Shown: one piece after another, positions 8,556 through 16,913 of the stretch
How positions within the stretch are numbered: position 1 is the stretch's first letter
Layout: each line of letters begins with the position of its first letter
NCBI RefSeq assembly: GCF_001651865.1
Contig: NZ_LPUX01000047.1
Location: forward strand, 1 to 64,000
From: Sinorhizobium glycinis
GTDB lineage: Bacteria > Pseudomonadota > Alphaproteobacteria > Rhizobiales > Rhizobiaceae
Reading direction: 5' to 3'
DNA length: 64,000 bases
The notes under the pieces: generated by a model
What the model saw: the letters and a program-made list of their open reading frames with translations, nothing else
The model's database searches: none
What the model was told of the DNA's origin: nothing
Translations under genes and position numbers: made by a program

Positions 8556-9272
8556 ATGACAGAGACCGATCTGCGCCAGAGCCAGCCGCCCGCAAACCAA
8601 AGCCTTGAATGGCACGCCGGCGATATGCCTTATTCGGTGGAATTTGGCGATCACTTTTACTGCCGCACCGATGGCCGGCTGGAATGCGGCCATGTTTTCC
8701 TGAGCGGCAACCGGCTGCCGGCCCGCTGGAGCACAGGCGGCGCCTTCACGATCGGCGAGCTCGGCTTCGGCACCGGCCTGAATTTCTGTGAGACTTGGCG
8801 GCACTGGAATGGGGCGCAGGTCCTCGATGGCCGCCTGCATTTCGTCTCCTTCGAGCGCTTCCCGATGCGCGCCGGCGAGATCGATCGGGCACTCTCTCGT
8901 TGGCCGGAGATCGACACGGAGCGTCAGGCGCTTGTCGCCGATTGGCCGGATGCGCCAGCCGGCCGCATCGACATCGACTTCGGCGGCGTGCGCTTGACCG
9001 TGGTCTGCGGCATGGCGCTCGAGAGCGTCTCGCAATCTCCGGAAAGCTTCGACGCCTGGTACCTCGACGGTTTCGCGCCGTCCCGCAACCCCGACATGTG
9101 GTCGCAGGAACTCATGCAGGCGGTTTTCGACAAGACCGTCCGGGGCGGTACCTTCGCCACCTATGCTGCGGCGGGTTTCGTGCGCCGCAATCTCGCCGCC
9201 GCCGGCTTCGCGGTCGAGCGTCTTCCGGGCTTTGCGGGCAAACGCGAAATGCTGCGCGGCGACAAGCCCTGA
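8556..9272 (+). CDS. mnmD: MnmD-like tRNA 5-aminomethyl-2-thiouridine methyltransferase
   Basis: 238 aa, the methyltransferase half of MnmC as a free protein (DUF752). S-adenosylmethionine loop ELGFGTGLNF (about residue 70) and the family motif YLDGFAPSRNPDMW (about 166) are both intact; the end runs to GFAGKREMLRG. It would methylate nm5s2U to mnm5s2U in tRNA. Start at ATG 8556 is set by homology of the WHAGDMPYS start region; there is no ribosome binding site. Divergent from the FAD oxidoreductase and convergent with the host-attachment gene, six bases apart. Confidence 0.8.
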   Translation: MTETDLRQSQPPANQSLEWHAGDMPYSVEFGDHFYCRTDGRLECGHVFLSGNRLPARWSTGGAFTIGELGFGTGLNFCETWRHWNGAQVLDGRLHFVSFERFPMRAGEIDRALSRWPEIDTERQALVADWPDAPAGRIDIDFGGVRLTVVCGMALESVSQSPESFDAWYLDGFAPSRNPDMWSQELMQAVFDKTVRGGTFATYAAAGFVRRNLAAAGFAVERLPGFAGKREMLRGDKP

Positions 9273-9278
9273 AGCTAT

Positions 9279-9731
9279 CTATCCGGGAAATACTACGGAC
9301 TTGACCGTTGCAATCAGCTGATCGGTCGGCACGGCGACGCAGTTGCGATCGATCTCGGCAACGGTCTTGTCCTTTACGTGCTGGGAGAGCAGCTTCCGAA
9401 GGTCGCCCAAAGTCCTCGGCGCAGCGCAGATCACCAGGTTCTCGAAGGCGTTCTCCAACGCATAATGGTCGAGCTTCTCGGCGATCTCGATGGCGAAACG
9501 GTGTTGTTCCTCGCGCACGGGATCGCTGCTGTATTCCATCGCCGAGCGGCCATGTCCCACCGACGAATGGCTGCGTCCCGGCTTGTCGGCCATGATGTCT
9601 TGAGCGCGTCTCCCCTCTATCTCGTAGGATTCCACTTCCGGCTGCTGACGCCCGTCCTTCAGCAAATTGACGTCCTTGACGATGCGCGCCGCATTGCCAT
9701 CGGCTGCCAGTATCCAAATCCGGTTCCGCAC
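9279..9731 (-). CDS. host attachment family protein
   Basis: 150 aa. Matches the family annotated as protein required for attachment to host cells: N-terminal RIWILAADGNAARI, a variable middle rich in charged residues, and the conserved C-terminal half with LVICAAPRTLGDLRKLLS and an EIDRN stretch. No signal peptide or membrane segment, so it is probably cytoplasmic. The fold resembles peptide-release-factor-like domains; the attachment phenotype is known only for some members. A stand-alone gene. Confidence 0.8.
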   Translation of the reverse strand: MRNRIWILAADGNAARIVKDVNLLKDGRQQPEVESYEIEGRRAQDIMADKPGRSHSSVGHGRSAMEYSSDPVREEQHRFAIEIAEKLDHYALENAFENLVICAAPRTLGDLRKLLSQHVKDKTVAEIDRNCVAVPTDQLIATVKSVVFPG

Positions 9732-10404
9732 TGGTTCCTCTCCTGTGTCTCGATTGGAAGATAGGTCGGCGAAGACTACTGGGACGGAACGGTTGAATCC
9801 GCGTCAGGTTCCCGTTCGCCAAAGGTCCATTTTTGTCCGACGTCCTGCGGCTTGGCTGCAAGCGCGCAAGATAGGCATCAAAACTGGGTTTCGGCGCCGG
9901 CCCGTATTGCTCCCGCTCCTGCCGACCTGGACCACGCAATTCCTGGCACTGTTCGCACCTGGCCTTCAGCTGCAAGTGCCGAAAATGCCGAGGCCGAGCC
10001 GCAGAATTGTACGCTCCGGCGTTTGTTCTGCAAGGCTTTCATGCAGGATGCCTGGCCACGCGCTTCTCCCGATTCTCCCCGGCGACGCAGCTTCGGACGA
10101 AGCGGATGCAGGACACTAATTCTTGCACTCGCGAAAGATGCAGCTTGACTTTTCGGACCAAAACAACGACATGGACAGCGCGTCACCTTCCGGCCGCCGC
10201 GTGAGCGCGCCCTCGGCAGACACTTTAAGTCGGGAAGAAGGAATAGCGCGAGACACGCCGCAACTCAGCGGCAGCGCAGGCGCTTGACGAATTTCTCTAA
10301 CCCACAAGTTCCCAATTCACGCGGGGTTCTTGACGCCAGACGACACCGGAATTGCAAGAGGCGATTCCGGCGCATCTGTTTGGCGCCCCCGAAAGGTACA
10401 TGCA
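9732..10404. other. long intergenic region before the RNA helicase
   Basis: No strong gene in 673 bases. A 49-codon frame from ATG 10138 to TGA 10287 exists (starts MQLDFSDQNND) but has no good ribosome binding site and only moderate coding bias. The last 70 bases fold into nested hairpins described separately. The length suggests a long untranslated leader for the helicase or an unrecognised small RNA. Confidence 0.4.
10335..10384 (+). promoter_or_regulatory. nested hairpin in the helicase leader
   Basis: Inner arms CCGGAAT 10346-10352 and ATTCCGG 10364-10370; outer arms 10335-10341 and 10378-10384 pair over seven bases with one G-U. The structure ends eight bases before the AAAGG ribosome binding site (10392-10396). 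Such placement fits translational or cold-responsive control of an RNA helicase, which is inference. Confidence 0.4.
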
Positions 10405-11922
10405 TTGTCCACTTTCAAAGAGCTCGGCCTCTCGCAGGAGATCCTGGCGACCCTCTCCGCCAATGGCTTCGAGAAGCCGACGCCCATTCAGACGCAGGCC
10501 ATTCCGCTTGTCCTCAAGGGTCATGACCTCATTGGTCTCGCCCAGACGGGCACCGGCAAGACCGCCGCCTTCGGCCTGCCGATGATCGAGAAACTTCTGG
10601 CCGATGGTCGGCGCGCCGACCCGCGCAACATCCGCGCGCTGGTGCTTGCGCCCACCCGCGAACTCGTCAACCAGATCGCCACCAACCTCAAGCTCTTCGT
10701 GAAGAAGAGCCCGCTGAAGATCGGCGTCGTGGTCGGCGGCGTCTCGATCAACAAGCAAACCGAACAACTCGCCCGCGGCGTCGACATTCTCGTCGCAACG
10801 CCCGGCCGCCTGCTCGACCTCGTCGCCCGCAAAGCCGTAACGCTGACGCAAGGGCGCTACCTCGTTCTCGACGAAGCCGACCAGATGCTCGACCTCGGCT
10901 TCATCCATGATCTCCGCAAGATTTCGAAGCTGGTCCCGAAGAACCGACAGACCCTGCTCTTCTCCGCAACGATGCCCAAGCAGATCGCCGAGCTTGCCGG
11001 CGAGTACCTGACCGACCCGCTCAAGGTCGAGGTGACGCCGCCGGGCAAAGCCGCCGACAAGATCGAGCAGTATGTCCATTTCGTCCCCGGCAAGGACCTG
11101 AAGACCACGATCCTCAAGCAGTCGCTCACCGACAATCCCGATGGTCTGTCGTTGGTCTTCAGCCGCACCAAGCACGGCGCCGAAAAGCTGATGAAGCATC
11201 TCGACCATGTCGGCTTCAAGGCCGCCTCGATCCATGGCAACAAGAGCCAAGGCCAGCGCGAGCGAGCCCTGAAAGGTTTCCGCGATGGCGAAATCCGCGT
11301 GCTGGTCGCGACCGACGTCGCCGCCCGCGGCATCGACATTCCGGGCGTCACCCACGTCTACAACTACGATCTGCCGGAAGTGCCGGATGCCTATGTGCAT
11401 CGCATCGGCCGCACTGCCCGCAATGGCCGCGATGGCATTGCGATCGCCTTCTGCACGCCGGACGAAATCCGCCTGCTGCGCGACATCGAAAAGCTCATGG
11501 GCATTCAAATCGAGATTGCCAGCGGCGAAGCGCCGGCCGACCAGGCCCGGTCCTCCAAGGGACGCGGCGGTCGTGGCAATGGCCAGCAGCGCGGCAACGG
11601 CGGTGGTCAGCATCGCGGCAACGGTGGTGGCCAGCGCCCGAAACGGCCCGCGCGTGAGCCGGCCGTGACCGGTGGGTTCGCCGGCGACGACTTGCTGCGC
11701 GACGACCGCCCGCAGAAAAACGAACGCCGCGATCACCGCGCCGCGGGCCACGGGCATCACGACGGCCGGTCGGAAGGCAACCGCAACCACGAAAACCGGA
11801 AGCATCACGGTCGCCCAGGCCCGAAACAGGACGGCCGGCGTCACGGCGAAGGGCAACCCGGCAATCGCCGCGAGCGTGGTCAAGGCATGCGCCGCGCCGA
11901 CAATGGCGGCCGGCAGGGCTGA
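10405..11922 (+). CDS. rhlE: DEAD-box RNA helicase, RhlE type
   Basis: 505 aa from a TTG start. TTG at 10405 is chosen because AAAGG lies eight bases upstream and the peptide STFKELGLSQEIL is the usual N-terminus; the frame is open further upstream without homology. Motifs in order: PTPIQTQAIP (Q), AQTGTGKT (I), PTRELVNQI (Ia), VLDEADQML (II), LFSATMPK (III), ATDVAARGID (V) and HRIGRTAR (VI). After residue 390 comes a basic Gly/Arg/Asn/His-rich tail typical of RNA-binding extensions. Role: RNA unwinding in ribosome assembly, decay or cold adaptation. The gene is followed by a palindromic intergenic element. Confidence 0.92.
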   Translation: MSTFKELGLSQEILATLSANGFEKPTPIQTQAIPLVLKGHDLIGLAQTGTGKTAAFGLPMIEKLLADGRRADPRNIRALVLAPTRELVNQIATNLKLFVKKSPLKIGVVVGGVSINKQTEQLARGVDILVATPGRLLDLVARKAVTLTQGRYLVLDEADQMLDLGFIHDLRKISKLVPKNRQTLLFSATMPKQIAELAGEYLTDPLKVEVTPPGKAADKIEQYVHFVPGKDLKTTILKQSLTDNPDGLSLVFSRTKHGAEKLMKHLDHVGFKAASIHGNKSQGQRERALKGFRDGEIRVLVATDVAARGIDIPGVTHVYNYDLPEVPDAYVHRIGRTARNGRDGIAIAFCTPDEIRLLRDIEKLMGIQIEIASGEAPADQARSSKGRGGRGNGQQRGNGGGQHRGNGGGQRPKRPAREPAVTGGFAGDDLLRDDRPQKNERRDHRAAGHGHHDGRSEGNRNHENRKHHGRPGPKQDGRRHGEGQPGNRRERGQGMRRADNGGRQG

Positions 11923-11940
11923 GTGACGGTGACCCGCTGC

Positions 11941-12052
11941 CTACAGCGCCGCGCGTCTTATCAGACGCGCAAAGGTCGCTGTAGCACTTTGAATTGCTGC
12001 ATCCCTTTGTCCTTAATCAAATCGAGGTCGATTTAAGAGACATGCAGTAGGG
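11941..12052. repeat. rhizobial-type palindromic intergenic element
   Basis: First hairpin: CTACAGCG 11941-11948 pairs with CGCTGTAG 11977-11984 and encloses GCGCGTC/GACGCGC. Second part: CTGCAT near 11998 pairs with ATGCAG near 12045 and encloses AAATCG/CGATTT. I recall near-identical units between many Rhizobiaceae genes; I see only one copy in this window. It may also end helicase transcription. Confidence 0.6.
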
Positions 12053-12159
12053 CTCTCTCGATAAGAGGCCAGATTATGCGCGCTCGGCCGCGGACTTCCT
12101 CCGCGGTCGAGTTTTCGCGAAGCGCCGTCGGCTGGCGCTCCGCCTTTTCCGTCAGAGGG

Positions 12160-12708
12160 CTATTTCGGCAGCGGCCGGACCTCGACCTTGGCCCTGCCCG
12201 CATCGAAGCCATCAAGCGTGTGGTTGTGATGCGCAACGATCGCGGGAAAGAGCAAGGCCCCCGAATCCGCCGTCGTGTGGCCGTCGGCAATCAGCGTCAC
12301 ATCATATCCGAGCGAAACGGCCCGCCGCACGGTGGTATCGACACAGAACTCGGACATGCATCCGCCGATGACCAGGTGCGTGACCGAACGCTCCTCGAGG
12401 CGCTCGGCAAGATCGGTCCCGAAAAACGAGTCGCAGCTCTTCTTATGAACGACGGCGTCGCCCTGGGCAGGCGCAATCTCTTCGCGGAAAGCCCAGCCAG
12501 GCGTACCGACGGCCAAGCGGTGCTCCTCGCCACCGTCATGTTGGACCAATACAACCAGAACGCCGGCGGATCGGGCGCTTTCTTTGAGGGCGCTCAGTCG
12601 CGTAACGGTTTCGTTTAACGCCGCATCGATATGCGGCTGCCGATCTGCTGTGCCTTTCCCTGAAAGGATCGCGTTCTGTAGGTCGATTATCAGCAATGCC
12701 TTGGTCAT
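12160..12708 (-). CDS. isochorismatase-family cysteine hydrolase
   Basis: 182 aa. The catalytic triad of the family is visible: Asp9 in ALLIIDLQN, a Lys at 89/90 in VVHKKSCDSF, and Cys122 in GGCMSEFCVDTT, followed by a cis-peptide-type segment. The substrate is unknown; relatives hydrolyse nicotinamide, ureidoacrylate, isochorismate or similar amides. Ten bases downstream of an EamA permease on the same strand, suggesting a two-gene operon handling an exported or imported small molecule. Confidence 0.85.
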   Translation of the reverse strand: MTKALLIIDLQNAILSGKGTADRQPHIDAALNETVTRLSALKESARSAGVLVVLVQHDGGEEHRLAVGTPGWAFREEIAPAQGDAVVHKKSCDSFFGTDLAERLEERSVTHLVIGGCMSEFCVDTTVRRAVSLGYDVTLIADGHTTADSGALLFPAIVAHHNHTLDGFDAGRAKVEVRPLPK

Positions 12709-12718
12709 CGATATGCCT

Positions 12719-13651
12719 CTATTTCACTGAACTCGCCGCAACATTGATTCCCCGCTCTCCTGCGGGTGCCTCGCCGTTTGCCTTGCGATTTGTGAGGTAG
12801 ACGCCCGTCACCGCGACGATCGTGCCGACGATCATCGGCCAAGTCAGGGCTTCGCCGAAGAAGAGTGCCGCCTGTAGGGCCGCGAGCGGCGGCACGAGAT
12901 AGATGAGGGATGCGGCGCGCGACACCTGGCCGCGGCGGATGAGATAGAGCAGCAGCGCGATCGCTCCCATCGACAGGCCAAGAACCGACCAGGCAAGGGC
13001 TGCGACGAGTTGGAGGTTCCAGGTGACGCGCAGGTCCTCGAGCATCAAGGCCAGCGGCACGGTGACGATCAGCGCGCCGACATATTGCAGGGCGGCGATC
13101 GACCGGATGTCGCCGTTCTGCAGATATCGCTTCTGGTAAAGCGTGCCGTAGGTCACAGCCGCCATGCCAAGCACGTTGACGGCCACCGGCAGGAAATGGA
13201 TCGGCGTCGATGCGGTGTCAATCGCGAGCGTCTTCGGCAGGACCGCGAGCGCGATGCCGCAAAAGCCGAGCGCCAGCCCGAGCCGCTGCTGCCGGCTGAG
13301 ATTCTCGCCGATGAGAAACGGCGCGACCGCCGCCGTCATCAATGGCTGCAACCCGGCGATGATGCCCGATATGGCCGCAGGCACCCCCTGCCCTATCGCC
13401 CACCACACGGCGCCTAGATAGAGACCGTGCAGGAGGATCCCGGACACGACCGCGTGGCCAATCAAGCTCCAGGAGCGGGGCCAGCGCGCACCGGTCGCTG
13501 CGCAGAAACCGATGAAGAGCACGATCGCCAAGCTGTAACGCAGCGCCAGGAAGGTCAGCGGATCGGCAAAGAACGCCGCGTATTTCGCGACCACCCAGCC
13601 CGTGGACCAGAGCAGCACGAAAATGGCCGGGGCCAGGCGGGCAAGCATCAT
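12719..13651 (-). CDS. EamA/DMT-family permease
   Basis: 310 aa from ATG 13651. That start has GGGGA about nine bases upstream; a GTG at 13666 would add five residues. About ten membrane helices in two EamA repeats: the first begins LAPAIFVLLWSTGWVVAKYA, and the second carries the LIYLVPPLAALQAALFFGEA stretch typical of the repeat. Inner-membrane metabolite transporter; substrate not predictable. Ten bases separate its stop from the downstream hydrolase gene. Confidence 0.85.
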   Translation of the reverse strand: MMLARLAPAIFVLLWSTGWVVAKYAAFFADPLTFLALRYSLAIVLFIGFCAATGARWPRSWSLIGHAVVSGILLHGLYLGAVWWAIGQGVPAAISGIIAGLQPLMTAAVAPFLIGENLSRQQRLGLALGFCGIALAVLPKTLAIDTASTPIHFLPVAVNVLGMAAVTYGTLYQKRYLQNGDIRSIAALQYVGALIVTVPLALMLEDLRVTWNLQLVAALAWSVLGLSMGAIALLLYLIRRGQVSRAASLIYLVPPLAALQAALFFGEALTWPMIVGTIVAVTGVYLTNRKANGEAPAGERGINVAASSVK

Positions 13652-13772
13652 CGGTTGTTTCCCCACTGAGGCCGGTCAAGTGAGGCGGATCACCAAGATC
13701 CGAGCGAGACCGGTGCGCGGGCGATAGACCGCGTGCAACACGTGGTCAAAGCAATTTTTCTGATGGTTGCGA

Positions 13773-14257
13773 TCAGCGAATCGGAACCATCAGGCGGAGA
13801 GCGGAAGCAGACGGGGAAACGAAGCCGGGCCCGTATTCTTCGCGATAGTGAAGATGGGTCTGATCGACGGCGTAGCCCGCCGCTGCGATCCAATCGAACA
13901 TCTTGCGGTACTGGACGAGAATATCTCCTCCATCAGGATGATGCATCGTCGCGGCAAAGCGCATGGCCGGCAGGTCCATGTGCTCAGGCGCGGCAAAGGT
14001 CGTGTGATCTTCGCCGACATAGCCGATGAGATAGGTAAAGCCTTCCGGCCGGACATTCCAGGAAAGGCCTATCAGAGCGGCAGATCCCGCGGGTGCGTGC
14101 GACGGCGATGTTCCTGCGTCTCGGCGATCAGCCTGTGGATGGCGCCGTCGGCCGCCTCGATAAATGTGCCATGCCAGAGCCTGCCGGTGACCCGTTGCGC
14201 CGGCCGTTCGGCGATCTCGTATATTGCATCCATGCCGTCGCTGCCTGGCGTCACCAT
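13773..14257 (-). pseudogene. frameshifted GyrI-like effector-binding protein
   Basis: Two frames together encode one GyrI/AraC effector-binding-like domain. The first part (14257 down to about 14082; inner ATG at 14233, MDAIYEIAERPAQRVTGRLW) ends HPRDLPL then TGA. The rest continues in the -1 frame as LIGLSWNVRPEGFTYLIGYV to 13773. Adding one base near 14085 (CTGCCG to CTGGCCG) restores the frame. Such domains bind small ligands, often as free proteins. Either a true single-base loss or a sequencing error. Confidence 0.75.
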
Positions 14258-14541
14258 CTAACCGGCGCAGACATTTTACTCCTGGCCCATCGATGAACAA
14301 GATCGGCAAAGCGCCCCCGGCGCAACGACAACCTGCGGTGGGACGCCGAAAATCCAGGCATCTGCCCATTTACCGATCGGCAGGAGAAATCCGACGGCAT
14401 TATACCCGCGAGTGAGAGGGCCTTAGCGCTTTCAAATTGCGGACTGAGCCAAGCCGAAAATTCTTCACGCGCGAACGTGCACGCTTCTTGCATTGCGGCA
14501 AACGTTGTACTCAAATGAACAAAAATAAGGGGACCACGCCT
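14258..14541. other. intergenic region, no gene seen
   Basis: Lies between the divergent broken GyrI-like gene and the ATP-grasp gene. It should hold the promoter of the three-gene operon to its right. The frame of the ATP-grasp protein is open back to 14437, but codons before the TTG at 14542 lack family similarity. AAGGGGA at 14527-14533 is the operon's ribosome binding site. Confidence 0.4.
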
Positions 14542-15951
14542 TTGGCATTTGATGAAATGATCAATGCGGACAGCAGCCCGCGCCAGCCATATTCGACCTA
14601 TCATCAATGGTACGCCAGCCAGGACAGAAACCGGCTCATAGCGAAATCGAAAGAAGCGGAAAACATCTTTCGTAAGACGGGCATCACCTTCGCGGTCTAC
14701 GGACATGCCGATTCCTCCGAAAAGCTCATCCCCTTCGACCTCATTCCCCGCATTATCTCCGGCCGCGAATGGCGCCGCCTCGCCCAAGGCATCGAACAGC
14801 GCGTGATTGCGCTGAATGCCTTCCTGGACGACATCTATCACAAGCAGGAAATCATCCGCGCCGGCCGAATCCCGCGCGAACTGATCGAAAAGAACGACGC
14901 CTTCCTGCCGCAGATGATCGGTTTCCGGCCGCCCGGCGGCGTCTATACCCACATTGTCGGCACGGATATCGTGCGCACCGGCGAAGACCAGTTCTACGTG
15001 CTGGAAGACAATGCCCGCACGCCCTCCGGTGTCAGCTACATGCTGGAAAACCGGGAAACCATGATGCAGATGTTCCCGGAACTCTTCCATGAGAACCGGG
15101 TCCGGCCGGTGGAAAACTATCCCTATCTGCTCCGTCAGAGCCTGTCCTCGCTGGCGCCTCCCGGCTGCGCCGGCAAGCCGCGCGTCGCCGTGCTGACGCC
15201 CGGCATCTACAATTCCGCCTTCTACGAGCACGCCTTCCTCGCTGACATGATGGGCGTCGAACTGGTGGAGGGATCGGATCTCAGGGTCATCGACGGTAAG
15301 GTGAAGATGCGCACGACGCGCGGCTACGAGGCGATCGACGTGCTTTACCGCCGCGTCGACGACGACTTCCTCGACCCCTTGACCTTCCGCCCGGATTCGG
15401 CGCTCGGCATTCCCGGCATCATGGACGTCTATCGCGCCGGCAACATCACCATCGCCAACGCGCCCGGCACCGGGATCTCCGACGACAAGGCGATCTATTC
15501 CTACATGCCGGAAATCGTCGAGTTCTATACCGGCCGCAAGCCGCTGCTCGAGAACGTCCCCACCTGGCGCTGCTCCGAGCCGCAGAGCCTCAAATACGTG
15601 CTCGAGCATCTGGAAGAACTCGTTGTCAAGGAAGTCCACGGCTCCGGCGGCTACGGCATGCTCGTCGGCCCGACGGCGACCAAGCGGGAGCGTGCCGCCT
15701 TCGCCGAGAAGCTCAAGGAGCGCCCCGGCAACTATATCGCCCAGCCGACATTGTCGCTCTCGACCGTGCCGATCCTCGTCAACAAGGGCATAGCGCCGCG
15801 GCACGTCGATTTGCGTCCCTACGTGCTCGTTTCCGACAAGGTGCAGATCATTCCCGGCGGCTTGACGCGCGTCGCGCTGAAGGAGGGCTCGCTGGTGGTG
15901 AATTCCAGCCAGGGTGGCGGCACCAAGGATACCTGGGTACTGGAGGACTGA
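14542..15951 (+). CDS. circularly permuted ATP-grasp protein
   Basis: 469 aa if the TTG at 14542 is used; it lies eight bases after AAGGGGA and gives the usual family length, while ATG 14515 has no ribosome binding site. DUF404/DUF407-type circularly permuted ATP-grasp ligase. Seen: FDEMINADSSPRQPY start, GVYTHIVGTDIVRTGED, VLEDNARTPSGVSYMLENR, VVKEVHGSGGYGML (nucleotide-binding Lys/Gly loop) and LRPYVLVSDKVQIIPGGLTR. Predicted to form amide bonds on an unknown peptide or amino acid. Four bases before the alpha-E gene and followed by a transglutaminase: a conserved triad. Confidence 0.85.
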   Translation: MAFDEMINADSSPRQPYSTYHQWYASQDRNRLIAKSKEAENIFRKTGITFAVYGHADSSEKLIPFDLIPRIISGREWRRLAQGIEQRVIALNAFLDDIYHKQEIIRAGRIPRELIEKNDAFLPQMIGFRPPGGVYTHIVGTDIVRTGEDQFYVLEDNARTPSGVSYMLENRETMMQMFPELFHENRVRPVENYPYLLRQSLSSLAPPGCAGKPRVAVLTPGIYNSAFYEHAFLADMMGVELVEGSDLRVIDGKVKMRTTRGYEAIDVLYRRVDDDFLDPLTFRPDSALGIPGIMDVYRAGNITIANAPGTGISDDKAIYSYMPEIVEFYTGRKPLLENVPTWRCSEPQSLKYVLEHLEELVVKEVHGSGGYGMLVGPTATKRERAAFAEKLKERPGNYIAQPTLSLSTVPILVNKGIAPRHVDLRPYVLVSDKVQIIPGGLTRVALKEGSLVVNSSQGGGTKDTWVLED

Positions 15952-15955
15952 GGCC

Positions 15956-16897
15956 ATGTTGGGAAGAACTGCAAACGGCCTCTACTGGATGTTCCGCCAT
16001 ATCGAGCGCGCCGAGAACGGCGCCCGCCTGATCGACGCCGGCATGCGCATGTCGCTTACCCGCAGCGAGTCGACCGAGGGCGACTGGGACGGCGTGCTGC
16101 AGAGCGCCGGCGTGCGCGAACTCTATGACGAAGTGCACGACGCGCTGACGAGCGGCGACGCGATCGATTTCCTGCTGCGCGACCGCGCCAATCCGTCAAG
16201 CGTCATGTCCTGCATCGAGGCCGGCCGCCACAATGCCCGAATGGTCCGCACGGCACTGACCCGCGAGACCTGGGAAGCGACCAACGAATGCTGGATCGAG
16301 ATGAAGGCGATGCTCGCCAAGAAGGTGCGGCCCGCCGACATGCCCGAGATCATCGATGCCATCAAACGCCGCGCCGGCCTCATTCGCGGCGCCTTCCATG
16401 GCACGATGCTCAGGAACGAGATCTTCAACTTCTCGCGCATCGGCACCTTCATCGAGCGGGCCGACAACACCGCCCGCATCCTCGATGTGAAGTACTACGT
16501 GCTGCTGCCGGCCGTCTCCGCCGTCGGCTCGTCGATGGACAATGTGCAGTGGGAATCGATCCTGCGCTCCGTCTCGGCCCACCGCGCCTATGGCTGGGTC
16601 TACGATGCGGAACTGAGGCCCGCCAACATCGCCGACTTCCTGATTTCGAACGGCCGCATGCCGCGCTCGCTTGCCTACTGCTACGAAAAGATCGTCAGCA
16701 ATCTCGGTTACCTTGCCCGCGAATACAGCGAGAGGCATGCCGCCCACGAGACCGCAGAAGAGACGCTGGCTTCTCTCCGCAGCCAGTCGATCAGCGACAT
16801 CATGGATCGCGGCCTGCACGAATATCTGGAAGAGTTCATCAGCCACAACAACCGTCTCGGCCAGGAAATAACCGACGGCTACCGGTTCTACCAATGA
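15956..16897 (+). CDS. alpha-E domain protein
   Basis: 313 aa, almost all predicted helix. DUF403 (alpha-E) family: MLGRTANGLYWMFRHIERAE at the start, VMSCIEAGRHNARMVRTALT, FSRIGTFIERADNTARILD and the C-terminal ISHNNRLGQEITDGYRFY. Genes of this family are found fused to, or next to, circularly permuted ATP-grasp proteins and transglutaminases, as here; no enzymatic residues are established. Starts four bases after the ATP-grasp stop. Confidence 0.88.
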   Translation: MLGRTANGLYWMFRHIERAENGARLIDAGMRMSLTRSESTEGDWDGVLQSAGVRELYDEVHDALTSGDAIDFLLRDRANPSSVMSCIEAGRHNARMVRTALTRETWEATNECWIEMKAMLAKKVRPADMPEIIDAIKRRAGLIRGAFHGTMLRNEIFNFSRIGTFIERADNTARILDVKYYVLLPAVSAVGSSMDNVQWESILRSVSAHRAYGWVYDAELRPANIADFLISNGRMPRSLAYCYEKIVSNLGYLAREYSERHAAHETAEETLASLRSQSISDIMDRGLHEYLEEFISHNNRLGQEITDGYRFYQ

Positions 16898-16913
16898 GGT
16901 CCGGGAGGGCGGA

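Noticed and set aside
14251-15957. 568-codon minus-strand frame opposite the ATP-grasp gene
   Set aside because: Composition mirrors the third-position bias of the real gene; no family features.
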